Below are positions 39,518 to 50,142 of a stretch of DNA of 64,000 bases, in pieces. Source of the stretch: Elusimicrobiota bacterium (GTDB taxonomy: Bacteria; Elusimicrobiota; Elusimicrobia; UBA1565; UBA9628); assembly GCA_023213235.1 (NCBI GenBank), contig CP096137.1, positions 1,939,047-2,003,046 of the forward strand, read 5' to 3'. The translations under genes and the position numbers were made by a program. The notes beneath the pieces were generated by a model that was given only the letters and a program-made list of their open reading frames with translations, did no database searches and was not told where the DNA came from. Position 1 is the stretch's first letter. Every line of letters starts with the position of its first letter.

Positions 39518-41607
39518 ATGATCGAACACGCCTACCTGATCCCGCTGATTCCCTTCGCCGCGTCGCTGATCATGATGTTCGGCGCCAAGGAAGACCCGCA
39601 TTCGCCCGCGCCGTGGATCGGCGTCGCCGCCATGGCCGTCTGCCTCGGGATCTCGCTGTCGATCCTGTCGGCGTTCGCCTCCGGAGCGGTCCCCGGCGGC
39701 GTCTACGAGCGCAACTGGCCCTGGTTCTCCTTCGCCGCGTCGTTCGCGGGCCGCCCGTTCGTCTACGACATGCCCGTCGGCGTGCTCATCGACGGCCCCG
39801 TCGCGATCCTGCTCGTCGTCGTCACGCTCGTCAGCCTCATGGTGCAGATCTACTCGATCGCGTACATGCACGACGACACGCGCTACAAGCGCTACTTCGC
39901 CTTCGTGTCCTTCTTCACGGCGTCGATGCTCGGCCTCGTCGTCTCGAGCAACCTGCTCGTGGCGTTCATGAGCTGGGAGTTGATGGGACTCGCCTCCTAT
40001 CTGCTCATAGGCTTCTGGTTCGAGAAGGACGGCCCGACCGAGGCGCAGAAGAAGGCGTTCATGACGACGAAGCTCGGAGACTCCGGCCTCTACCTCGCGC
40101 TGCTCTTCCTCTTCGCGAAGGTCGGCTCGTTCCAGCTCACGCAGATCCACCAGTTCTACGACAAGGGCTACATGCCCGCGGCCGCCGCGTGCGCGATCGC
40201 GATCGGCATCCTCTTCGGGGCCATGGGCAAATCCGCGCAGTTCCCGCTGTTCATCTGGCTGCCCGACGCGATGGAAGGCCCGACGCCGGGCTCCGCGCTG
40301 ATCCACGCCGCGACGATGGTCGCGGCCGGAATCTTCCTCGTCGCGCGCACCTACTTCTGCTTCCTCGCCGCGCCCGACGTCATGCACGCCGCGGCCTGGA
40401 TCGGCTTCGCGACCGCGTTTCTCGCGGCGTCGATGGCTTTCGTCAGCTACGACATCAAGCGAGTGCTCGCGTTCTCGACGGTGTCCCAGCTCGGCTTCAT
40501 GATGTGCGCGCTCGGGGTGGGGGTTACACGGCGGGCCTGTTTCACCTCACGACCCATGCCTTCTTCAAAGCCCTGCTGTTCCTCGGCGCGGGCTCCGTGA
40601 TCCATTCGGTGCACACCAACGACATGCGCCTGATGGGCGGCCTGTCCAAGAAGATGCCGATCACCTTCCTGACGATGGGCTGCGCGATCGTCGCGATCGC
40701 GGGCATCCCGTTCACCTCCGGCTACTACTCGAAGGACATGATCCTCGCCAACATCTGGCACTCCGGGGACAAGGCCCTGTTCTGGTGCATGCTGCTGACC
40801 GCGCTGATGACGGCCTTCTACATGTCGCGACTGTTCATCCTGACCTTCTGGGGCGACGACCGCGACCACGAGAAGCACCACCACGCGCACGAGTCGCCGT
40901 TCCTCATGACGGGGCCGCTCGTGGTCCTCGCCTTCCTCGCGCTGGCCTCCGGCGTGCTGCTCGACCGAAACGGCCTGGTCTACAAGCTGCTGCCCAAGCC
41001 CTCGATCTCCGTCGCGGCGACCGCGCACGGGGCCGAGGCGCCGGCCGAGGCCGCGAAGGCCGACGCCCACGCGGCGACGGCCCCCGAGGCCCACGCGCCG
41101 GCGGAAGCTCACGCGGAGGGCCACGGCGAGCACGCCGAGGGCCACCTGCCTCATTGGCTGCACCTGGCCCTGCCGTTCCTCGTCCTGGGCTCGATCGGCC
41201 TGGCCTTCTTCTTCTACAGGGGCCCGGACTACGCGGCCGCCGACTCGATGAAGTCGAGCCTCTCGGCCCTCTTCACCGTCCTCGACCGTCGCTGGTACCT
41301 CGACGACGCCTTCGACGCCCTCGTCCGCCTCTGCGACAAGGTCGCCGCCCTCGCGTTCTGGATCGACGCGAACGTCGTCGACCGGGTCTTCGTCGACGGG
41401 TGGGGCCTGCTCACGCGGATCGTCTCCGAGATCAGCAACCTGCTCGACGCGCTGGTCGTCGACCGCACCGTCGACGGCTTCGGCGGCCTGAGCCTCGACC
41501 TCGGCGTGGGCCTGCGCGGCCTCGTCAAGGACGGCCAGATCCAGGAGTACCTGATGTACGTCGCGATCGCCTTCAGCCTCGCGGCGACCTTGATTCTGAC
41601 GCGCTAA
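39518..41607 (+). CDS. nuoL: NADH-quinone oxidoreductase subunit L
   Basis: About 696 residues after repair at the G5 run 40519-40523. Antiporter-like proton channel: VAFMSWELMGLASYLLIGFW, GKSAQFPLFIWLPDAMEGPT and KRVLAFSTVSQLGFMMCALG. The loop after helix 13 is rich in Ala, His and Glu (residues ~505-550, including AEAHAEGHGEHAEGHLPHW), longer than usual and possibly metal-binding. The C-terminal lateral helix and anchor helix follow (IQEYLMYVAIAFSLAATLIL). Confidence 0.95.
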
Positions 41608-41622
41608 CCCCAGGAGAATGAC

Positions 41623-43077
<1,455 letters not shown>

Positions 43078-43078
43078 G

Positions 43079-44491
43079 ATGAACAACCTGCGCCTGCTGA
43101 TGCCGGAGACGGTCCTCGCGACGCTGGCACTCGTCGTCGCCTTCGTCGACCTCGTGCTGCCCGCGCGGAAGTCCCGCGTGCTCTACCACCTCGGGTGGCT
43201 CTCCGCCGCGGGCGTCCTGGGCTGGGTCGCGCTGACGATGGGGGACTCCTCGGCGCACGGCACGGGCACGCTCTGGGCGGCGGACCCGTTCAGCCAGTTC
43301 TTCAAGATGACGACCTTGCTGACCTGCGCCCTGTGCCTGCTGCTGGGGCTCGACTACGCGGAGCTGCCGGACTCGGGGGCGGGGACGTTCTCGGCCTTGA
43401 TGCTGCTGTCGACGGCCGGCCTGATGTACCTCGTCTCGGCGACGGACCTGCTGCTCGTCTTCGTCGCGCTCGAGCTCGTCTCGATCTCCTCGTTCATCCT
43501 CGCCGGCTTCGAGCGCCGCAACCCGAAGTCGAACGAAGGCTCGATGAAGTACTTCCTGTTCGGCGCCTTCTCGTCGGCGATCATGGTCTTCGGCATCTCG
43601 CTGTACTACGGCGCGACCGGCACCACGAAGCTCGCCGCCGCGGGCGCCGTCCCGGGCCCGATGCTGATCCTGGCGCTCGTGCTGATCCTGCTCGGCTTCG
43701 GCTTCAAGGCCTCGCTGGCGCCGATGCACTTCTGGGTGCCGGACGCCTACGAGGGCGCGCCGACCCCGGTCACCACGTTCCTCTCCGTCGCGCCCAAGCT
43801 CGCGACGTTCGCCGCGATCGCGCGCGTGTTCGGCGCGATCTTCCCGCTGCAGACCTACGACCTGACCTTGCTCGTCTCGATCATCGCGGCGCTGACGATG
43901 ACGGCCGGCAACTTCACGGCGATGTTCCAGACCGACGTGAAGCGCCTGCTCGCCTACTCGTCGATCGCGCAGGCGGGCTACCTGCTCATCGGGCTGGCCG
44001 CCGGCTCGCCGCTCGGCCGCGAGGGCGTCATGCTCTACTCGTTCGTCTACGTCGCGATGAACGTCGGCGCGTTCGCCGTGGTGCAGGCGGTCGGCTCGGC
44101 GAAGGGCAGCTACGACCTCTCCGCGTTCGACGGGCTCTACAAGCGCCGCCTCGGCCTCGCGCTGGCGCTCATGTTCTGCCTGCTGTCGCTGGCGGGCATC
44201 CCGCCGCTGGCGGGATTCATCGGCAAGATGGTCATCTTCTCCTCGGCGGTCCAGGCGGGGCAGTGGTGGCTGGCCGTCGTCGGCGTGCTGAACTCGTGCG
44301 TGTCGGTCTACTACTACTTCGCGATCGCGCACCGCATGTTCTTCAAGGAGCCGTCCGACGACTCCGCGATCCCGGTGGGCGCGTACGTGTGCGGCGGCGT
44401 GGCCGTCGCCGTCGTGGGCGTCCTGCTGTTCGGCGTCCACCCCGAGCCGCTGCTCGCGGGCGTGCGCGCGTCGGCGAAGATGCTGCCGTAA
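43079..44491 (+). CDS. nuoN: NADH-quinone oxidoreductase subunit N
   Basis: 470 residues, intact, starts 1 bp after nuoM. Third antiporter-like subunit: FVALELVSISSFILAGFERR, APMHFWVPDAYEGAPTPVTT and VKRLLAYSSIAQAGYLLIGL. Last gene of the cluster; no nuoE, nuoF or nuoG is found before or after. Confidence 0.96.
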   Translation: MNNLRLLMPETVLATLALVVAFVDLVLPARKSRVLYHLGWLSAAGVLGWVALTMGDSSAHGTGTLWAADPFSQFFKMTTLLTCALCLLLGLDYAELPDSGAGTFSALMLLSTAGLMYLVSATDLLLVFVALELVSISSFILAGFERRNPKSNEGSMKYFLFGAFSSAIMVFGISLYYGATGTTKLAAAGAVPGPMLILALVLILLGFGFKASLAPMHFWVPDAYEGAPTPVTTFLSVAPKLATFAAIARVFGAIFPLQTYDLTLLVSIIAALTMTAGNFTAMFQTDVKRLLAYSSIAQAGYLLIGLAAGSPLGREGVMLYSFVYVAMNVGAFAVVQAVGSAKGSYDLSAFDGLYKRRLGLALALMFCLLSLAGIPPLAGFIGKMVIFSSAVQAGQWWLAVVGVLNSCVSVYYYFAIAHRMFFKEPSDDSAIPVGAYVCGGVAVAVVGVLLFGVHPEPLLAGVRASAKMLP

Positions 44492-44496
44492 TCGAG

Positions 44497-44502
44497 TATA
44501 AT
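44497..44502 (+). promoter_or_regulatory. -10 box TATAAT before the gene at 44512
   Basis: A consensus TATAAT ends 9 nt before the ATG at 44512 and immediately follows the nuoN stop. No good -35 is visible. Confidence 0.5.
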
Positions 44503-44511
44503 CTTAGCGTA

Positions 44512-45108
44512 ATGACTAAGGCGCCCCTGCTCCTCCTGCTGGCAATGCCCGCCGCCGCGGACCCCGCGGCGATGCGCGCCACGCTCGAGGCGATGCGCTC
44601 TCAGGCCGCCCCCGATCCCGCCGCGCTGTCGACCCGCGAGAAGGCCTCGGCCGAGTCCGGCCGCTCCTTCGACCAGTCCTTCACGATCACGACCTTGGCG
44701 CCCGTCGAGTACGTCGCCTTCGGCGAGCCGCGCAAGGCGCCGCCGGCCGAGCTCGAGGAAAAGCTGCCGCCTCGTCCGACCGAGACGGTTCCGCCCGCGA
44801 AGGTCCCGGACGCCGCGCCCGCTCCCGCGTCCGACGGCACGAATACCGACTACTATTTCGAAGGCAAGCAGCCCGTCAACGGCATCACGATCTACACCCC
44901 GAAGAAGGGCGACGGCTCCACCTCCGCCGGCGACGCGCCGACGGACAAGTACAGGAAGTACGGCAAGTGGGGGATGGCCGGCGGCGCCGCCCTGATCCTC
45001 GGCGGCCTGCTGCTCGGCGGCCCGATCGGCATCGGCCTCGCCGTCCTCGGCGGCATCGCCCTCGGCGCCGGCGCCGTCCTCTCCTTCCTCTTCGGCAAGA
45101 AGAAGTAG
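44512..45108 (+). CDS. Hypothetical exported protein with glycine-rich membrane hairpin
   Basis: 198 residues. Signal peptide (APLLLLLAMPAAADP), a Pro/Ala/Glu-rich middle, then a Lys/Asp-rich segment and a C-terminal hydrophobic glycine-zipper hairpin (GAALILGGLLLGGPIGIGLA) ending with a KKK tail. The pattern suggests membrane insertion by the C-terminus. No family is recognised. It follows nuoN but has its own -10 box, so a link to complex I is not implied. Confidence 0.6.
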   Translation: MTKAPLLLLLAMPAAADPAAMRATLEAMRSQAAPDPAALSTREKASAESGRSFDQSFTITTLAPVEYVAFGEPRKAPPAELEEKLPPRPTETVPPAKVPDAAPAPASDGTNTDYYFEGKQPVNGITIYTPKKGDGSTSAGDAPTDKYRKYGKWGMAGGAALILGGLLLGGPIGIGLAVLGGIALGAGAVLSFLFGKKK

Positions 45109-45144
45109 CGCGCGTCTTCCGCGCGAGTCGTTTCCAACCCATTC

Positions 45145-45277
45145 GGGCGCGGGCGGGCGATCGAACCTCTACGGGCACGCTCGGATTGACCTCGCTCCGG
45201 GGTTCGTCCGCGGCGTATCGGAACCCTTGCCGCGGCGAACCCCAGGGCCCTCCGAGATTCGATCGCCCGCCCCTACC
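45145..45277 (+). repeat. Dispersed-type palindromic repeat, copy 1
   Basis: 133 bp, ends paired with each other (GGGCGATCGAA and TTCGATCGCCC near the edges). It is the inverted relative of the element at 45314-45447: 45173-45203 is an exact 31-bp reverse complement of 45389-45419, and most of the remaining length aligns. Lies in the 370-bp gap (45109-45478) between convergent genes, which holds no gene. Confidence 0.85.
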
Positions 45278-45313
45278 ACGCAGCGTGAGCTCGCGCGCGC
45301 CCTTACCCTTTGC

Positions 45314-45447
45314 GGTAGGGGCGAACCATCGAGTCTCGCCGGGTCCTGGGGTCCGCCGCGACAAGGAGTCGTCGTTCGTCGCGGACGGACCCCGGAGCGA
45401 GGTCAATCCGAGCGTGCCCGGCGAGACTCGATGGTTCGCCCGCGCCC
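45314..45447 (-). repeat. Dispersed-type palindromic repeat, copy 2 (inverted)
   Basis: 134 bp, inverted relative to copy 1. Its own ends are a perfect 25-bp inverted repeat (45319-45343 with 45417-45441), so single-stranded DNA or RNA would fold into a long hairpin. Resembles REP/BIME or miniature inverted-repeat elements in layout; no coding potential. Confidence 0.85.
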
Positions 45448-45478
45448 GCGTGCAAGTGAGCTTGAGCGCGCGTGAGAG

Positions 45479-47120
45479 TTACTTATTCCAGTTCAGCCGG
45501 CGGTCCTTCGGCGCTTCCTCGACGGGCTTGATGTTGAGGTGGACGGCCGCCGACATGGCGCCCAGCACGGCCGCGGTTCCGATCCAGCGCCACGGGCCGC
45601 CGGAGCCGGCGAACGCGCTCCACCACGCCGCGCCGCGCTGCGACAACGCGGGGAAGAAACCCTGCGTCTCCGGCGCGGTCCACGTGAGCGCGGAGACGAG
45701 CAGGCACGCCGCGGCCGCGGGGAGAGAACGCGCGCCCACTCCGCTTCGGAGCGGTCCTGGCCCCACTGGCCGAGGTAGACGGCTCCGCCCAGCGAGCAGA
45801 TGCCGAGTCCCGCGAGGATTCCCGCTTCGATCTCCGGGATCGCCCAGCCGCCCGTCCCCGCGTGGCGCGCCCAGCACAGCACGGCGGCGGCGGCCGCGAC
45901 CGCCGAGACCGCGCGGCGGACGGCGCCGAAGCGCGCGCCGAAGGTCAGCGCGGCGGGCGCCAAGGACAGGAACGCCGCTCCGGCCGGCCAGTCCTGGGGC
46001 CCGGCATGGCGCCACTGCCAGCCGAAGGCGAGCACGCCGAAGCCCGCGAGCAGCGACAGGAAGGACGCCTTCGAGCCGAGCGCGGCCGCGGGAGCCGGCA
46101 CAGGAGGGGGCGGCGGCAGCGGAGCGCCCTCGGGAGCGGCCGGCGAGGGGACGCGCGCGGTCATCGGGTCGACGGGCGGGGGCGCGGGCTTGGGCGGCGG
46201 CGCGGGCGTCGGAGCGGGCGGGGCGGGCGCGACGCGCGGCGCGGCGGGCAGGATCTTGAAGGGCGAGCCGCTCGTGTCGGTCTCGAGCAGCATCCCGATC
46301 GAGAGCATCTCCTTGAGCAGGTCCTGGGCGTCGGCGGGCCGGTCCTCGACCTTCTTGGCCATCAGGCGGCGCAGGAGGCCGGCCGCGCGCTCGGTCACCT
46401 CGGGGCGATGGTGGCGGACCTCCGCGACGGCCTCGTCGCGGTGGCGGATGAGCGCGTCCATCGCCGAGCCCGGGTACGGCGGCTGGCCGGTGAGCGCGTA
46501 GTACCAGGTCGCGCCGAGGGCGTACAGGTCGGAGCGCGGGTCCGGAGGGCCGCCGAAGGCCTGCTCGGGCGCCATGAAATGGAACGAGCCCGCGATGGCC
46601 TCGCCGGGCGCCGAGGCGGCGCCGGCGGCGCGCGCGATGCCGAAGTCGGTGAGCTTGACGGCGCCGCGCGCGTCGACGAGGATGTTTCCCGGCTTGACGT
46701 CGCGGTGCACGAGGCCGGCCTTGTGCGCGGCTCCGAGCGCCGACGCCGTCTCCCGGATGATCTCGAGCGCCTCGGGCGGATGGAGGGGCCCTGGCGCCTG
46801 ACGCGCGCCTCGAGCGACTCGCCGTCGACCCACTGCATCACGATATAGGGGATGCCGTCGGCCTCGCCGACCTCGTAGACCGCGACGATGCGCGGGTCCT
46901 CGAGCTTCGCGGCGGCGCGCGCCTCCTCGAGCACCTGCTGACGCACGACGGGGCCGTTGACGCCGGCCGCGGCGCCTTCGTCGACGAGCTTGACCGCGCA
47001 GGCGCGGTCGAGCGCGAGGTGACGGGCCTTGTAGACCCGGCCCATCCCGCCGCGCCCGATGAGGGCGTCCAGGCGGCAAGGGCCGAGGTTCTTGCCGATG
47101 AGGGGGTCCAGCTCGGGCAT
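45479..47120 (-). CDS. Membrane Ser/Thr protein kinase (PknB-like)
   Basis: About 547 residues after two repairs (plus-strand G4 46785-46788 and G4 45720-45723). Kinase domain 1-~270: glycine loop IGRGGMGRVYKARH, catalytic Lys44 (CAVKLVD), GLVHRDVKPGNILVD, LTDFGIARA, FMAPEQAFGG. A Pro/Ala-rich linker follows, then several membrane helices (FLSLLAGFGVLAFGWQWRHA, AAFLSLAPAALTFGARFGAV and others) and a short basic end. The membrane part has no PASTA repeats. It probably phosphorylates cytoplasmic substrates in response to a membrane cue. Divergent from the transglutaminase-like gene. Confidence 0.9.
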
Positions 47121-47128
47121 CTCGCCGA

Positions 47129-47171
47129 AGCATAGCAGGGCCGGGAAAACCCCGCAAGAGCGTGCTAAAAT
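47129..47171. promoter_or_regulatory. Divergent promoter region, kinase / transglutaminase-like gene
   Basis: Plus strand: TAAAAT at 47166-47171 ends 8 nt before the ATG at 47180. Minus strand: TATGCT (47134-47129) ends 8 nt before the kinase ATG at 47120, with TTGCGG 17 bp upstream. Both imply near-leaderless messages from a 59-bp spacer. Confidence 0.55.
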
Positions 47172-47179
47172 ACCCGCCG

Positions 47180-48217
47180 ATGGCCTGGCGCTCCCCCGCA
47201 AGGGCGTGGTACGCGGTCCTCCTGTCCGGCGCTTTCGTCTCCGCGCGCCTGGGCTTCAACGCCGACCGCCGCATGACCGTCTGGCCCGTCGAGGGCATGG
47301 CGCTGTACGGCCAGTCCAGCGACGACGAAGACGACGAGATGCCGACGGGCCAGGGGCCGGCCCAGAACACCGGCAACGGCCCGCGCACCTACCAGCGCCT
47401 CCAGAAGACCGGCGGCTACCGCGCGGCGACCTACGGCTTCCAGAACTTCAACCGGGACAAGATCGAGGTCTCCTACCAGATTCCCGAGAAGGACTTCCGC
47501 CCTTACAACGAGTCCTTCGGCTACACGAAGGAAGGAATCAACGAACTGAAGGCCTGGAAGGAGACCGCCCGGAAGAGCGCCTTCAATCTCGCCGTCAAGC
47601 AAGGCAAGTCCCAGGCGCAGCTCGACGCCGCGGTCGCGGCGATCGACAAGGAGTACGACGTCAAGGTCAAGGAGTACCTGGCCTCCCACGGCTTCCGCAT
47701 GCTGAAGGGCAACGTCGTCACCGTCGACATGCCCAAGCTCGTGGCCAAGAACGCCGCGCTGATCAAGCCGCTGTCGCTGAACTTCGAGAAGCTCGCCACT
47801 CAGCGCAAGTACCGCTCGCCCGAGATCATCGGCGCGGTGCTGTCCTTCGTGCAGAGCGCGATGTACTACAAGCAGCCCGATCCCGTCTATAAAAACAAGC
47901 ACACCGGCGGCGTCCTGCCTCCGATCACCGCCGTCGTGGTCGGCTGGGGCGACTGCGACACCAAGACCGGCCTCTTGGGCTCCATCCTCTCCAACTGGTC
48001 GCAGATGAAGATGGTCGGCGTCGGCGTGCCCGGCCACTACCTGATGGGCGTGCTTCTCATCCCCGAGAAGGGCGACCTGTTCCTCGAGTATCAAGGACTG
48101 CAGTACGTTCTCGTGGAGCCCGCCGGACCCGCCTGGATGCCGCCCGGCCAGGTCGGCGAAGAGACGATGAACCTGCTCAACAGCCGCGAAGGCTACAAGA
48201 TCGAGCCGTTTTTCTAG
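47180..48217 (+). CDS. Exported transglutaminase-like cysteine protease-fold protein
   Basis: 345 residues from ATG 47180; a GTG at 47162 would place the -10 box inside the gene. N-terminal hydrophobic segment AWYAVLLSGAFVSARLG may be a signal anchor. The catalytic-looking core is GWGDCDTKTGLLGSILSNW (Cys), VGVPGHYLMGVLL (His) and FLEYQGLQYVLVEPAG (acidic partner), in the order of transglutaminase-like enzymes. Substrate unknown; such domains cross-link or cleave proteins. It is followed 8 bp later by a DUF350-like gene, probably in one transcript. Confidence 0.7.
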   Translation: MAWRSPARAWYAVLLSGAFVSARLGFNADRRMTVWPVEGMALYGQSSDDEDDEMPTGQGPAQNTGNGPRTYQRLQKTGGYRAATYGFQNFNRDKIEVSYQIPEKDFRPYNESFGYTKEGINELKAWKETARKSAFNLAVKQGKSQAQLDAAVAAIDKEYDVKVKEYLASHGFRMLKGNVVTVDMPKLVAKNAALIKPLSLNFEKLATQRKYRSPEIIGAVLSFVQSAMYYKQPDPVYKNKHTGGVLPPITAVVVGWGDCDTKTGLLGSILSNWSQMKMVGVGVPGHYLMGVLLIPEKGDLFLEYQGLQYVLVEPAGPAWMPPGQVGEETMNLLNSREGYKIEPFF

Positions 48218-48225
48218 GAGATAAA

Positions 48226-48765
48226 ATGATCGCCACCCGCGTCGTCGTCAGCCTGTTCCACTTCCTCCTGATGGTCCTGATGTCCGGGGGCGTCATCTTC
48301 TGGACCTACCGGACCTTCATCCGGGCCAACCCGGACTTCGACATGGAGAAGAAGATCAAGGAAGGCAACATCGCGGTCGGCCTGCTCGTCGCGACGATCC
48401 TGTTCTGCGCGTCGCAGATCCTCATGGCGGGCACGGACTCCTCGATCCAGATGATCCGCATGCACATGCTCGCCCCCACCGAGGACAACGCGAGCGTGCT
48501 CGAGCTGCTCGCGCGCATGGCCGGCCACCTCGCGGCCTCGATGGCGCTGGCCGTGTTCTCGATCTCGGTGACGCTGCGGCTGTTCGGGCGCCTGACGGCG
48601 CACATGCAGGAGGGCAAGGAGCTCGAGAAGGGGAACATCGCCGTCGGCCTGCTGCTGTCCTCGGTCGTGCTGGTCTCGTCGCTCTACATCAAGGACGGCG
48701 TCAGCGCGATCATGAAGGCGATGACCCCGCAGCCCTCGATGGGACGCATCCAGGTCCTCAAGTAG
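48226..48765 (+). CDS. DUF350-like inner-membrane protein
   Basis: 179 residues with four predicted membrane helices in two similar halves. The repeated motif is KEGNIAVGLLVATILF in the first half and EKGNIAVGLLLSSVVLVS in the second, each after a charged stretch, as in the DUF350 (YjfL-type) family. Function of the family is not established. Intact, behind AGGAGAT. Confidence 0.7.
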   Translation: MIATRVVVSLFHFLLMVLMSGGVIFWTYRTFIRANPDFDMEKKIKEGNIAVGLLVATILFCASQILMAGTDSSIQMIRMHMLAPTEDNASVLELLARMAGHLAASMALAVFSISVTLRLFGRLTAHMQEGKELEKGNIAVGLLLSSVVLVSSLYIKDGVSAIMKAMTPQPSMGRIQVLK

Positions 48766-48771
48766 TACAAT
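48766..48771 (+). promoter_or_regulatory. -10 box of the pyrimidine degradation operon
   Basis: TACAAT overlaps the end of the DUF350-like gene and ends 6 nt before the preT ATG. No ribosome binding site is present, which predicts a leaderless start of the whole operon. Confidence 0.5.
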
Positions 48772-48777
48772 TACAGC

Positions 48778-50141
48778 ATGCCCCCGTCGAAGAACGGTCA
48801 AAAGGACGTCTGGACCGAGGTGAAGGGTCCGATGACGCGCGAGGAAGCGCGCGTCGAGTCCTCTCGCTGCCTGTACTGCTATGACGCGCCGTGCGTGACC
48901 GCGTGCCCCACGCACATCGACATCCCTCGGTTTATCAGACAAATAGCCGCCCAAGATCCGCTCGGCTCCGGCGAAACGATCCTCGAGGCCAACGCGCTCG
49001 GCCACTCCTGCGCGCGCGTCTGCCCCGTCGAGGTGCTCTGCGAGGGCGCCTGCGTCTACCACGACTGGCAGGAGAAGCCCATCCAGATCGCGCGCCTTCA
49101 GCGCCACGCGACGGACGCGGTGTACGCCACCGGAGAGCCTCCTTCGCGCCCGGCAAGGACAACGGCAAGCGCGTCGCCGTCGTCGGCGCCGGCCCGGCCG
49201 GCGCCTCGTGCGCGGCCTATCTGCGCCGCCTCGGCTTCCAGGTCACGATCTTCGAGAAGCGCAAGCTGCCCGGCGGGCTGAACACCTACGGCGTCGCCGA
49301 ATATAAGATGAGTCAATCGACGGCGATTGACGAGATGCGGTTCCTCTTCCAGCTCGGCTGCGACGTCGTCTCCGGCAAAGAGGTCGGCCGCGACGTCCCC
49401 GTCGCCGAGCTGACCGCGGACTTCGACGCCGTGTTCATCGGCATCGGGCTCTCCGACACGCGCTCGCTCGGCATCCCCGGCGAGGACCTGCCGGGAGTGA
49501 CCGACGCGCTCGCCTTCATCGAGCGCGTCAAAGGGCGCGACAAAAAGCTCGCCAACTCGAGCAAGTCCACGGTCGTCATCGGCGGCGGGAACACCGCCAT
49601 CGACGCGACCACGCAGTCGGTGCGCACCGGCGCGGCCAAGGTCGTCATGGCCTACCGCAAGGGGCCCGAGGACCTCTCCGCCTACGACTTCGAGATCGAG
49701 CACGCCAAGAAGGACGGCGCGCAGATCCTGACCCACGCGACCCCCGTGCGCATCCTCGGCAAGACCAAGGTCGAGGGCGTGGAGTTCCAGGACGCGAAGG
49801 GCAAGAAGTTCACGGTCGAGGCCGACCGCGTCATCAAGGCGATCGGCCAGACCAAGCACTTCGGCCTCGCCAAGGCCTTCGGCCTCGCCCAGCACGACGA
49901 CGGGCGCATCAAAGTGGACGCCGGCACCCTGGAGACCTCGAAGAAGAAGATCTTCGCGGGCGGCGACATGGTCAACGGCGGCAAGGAAGTCGTCAACGCC
50001 GCCGCCGACGGCAAGCGCGCCGCCTGGGGCATCCAGCAGGCGCTCTTCCCGGGCCACCCGGCGCCTGCAGAATGCCAATATTGGATCTCGACGATCGACG
50101 GCCGCAAGGTCGCCCCGATCAAGCCCAGGAGCGGACACTGA
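48778..50141 (+). CDS. preT: Dihydropyrimidine dehydrogenase subunit PreT
   Basis: About 454 residues after repair of one base near 49138-49142. N-terminal Fe-S ligands CLYCYDAPCVTACPTHID and CARVCPVEVLCEGACVYHD; FAD-binding motif VAVVGAGPAGASCAAYLRR; second dinucleotide motif VVIGGGNTAIDATTQSVRTG; end IFAGGDMVNGGKEVVNAAAD. It passes electrons from NAD(P)H to PreA, as the N-terminal half of mammalian dihydropyrimidine dehydrogenase does. First gene of the operon, 1 bp from preA. Confidence 0.92.
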
Positions 50142-50142
50142 C

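Noticed and set aside
45109..45478. Open frames across the 370-bp gap, including long ones reaching 46259
   Set aside because: They arise from GC-rich palindromic repeats and from the antisense of the kinase; no coding signature.
47162..47179. GTG 47162 as start of the transglutaminase-like gene
   Set aside because: It would place the TAAAAT -10 box inside the gene; the ATG at 47180 is 8 nt after it, like other genes here.
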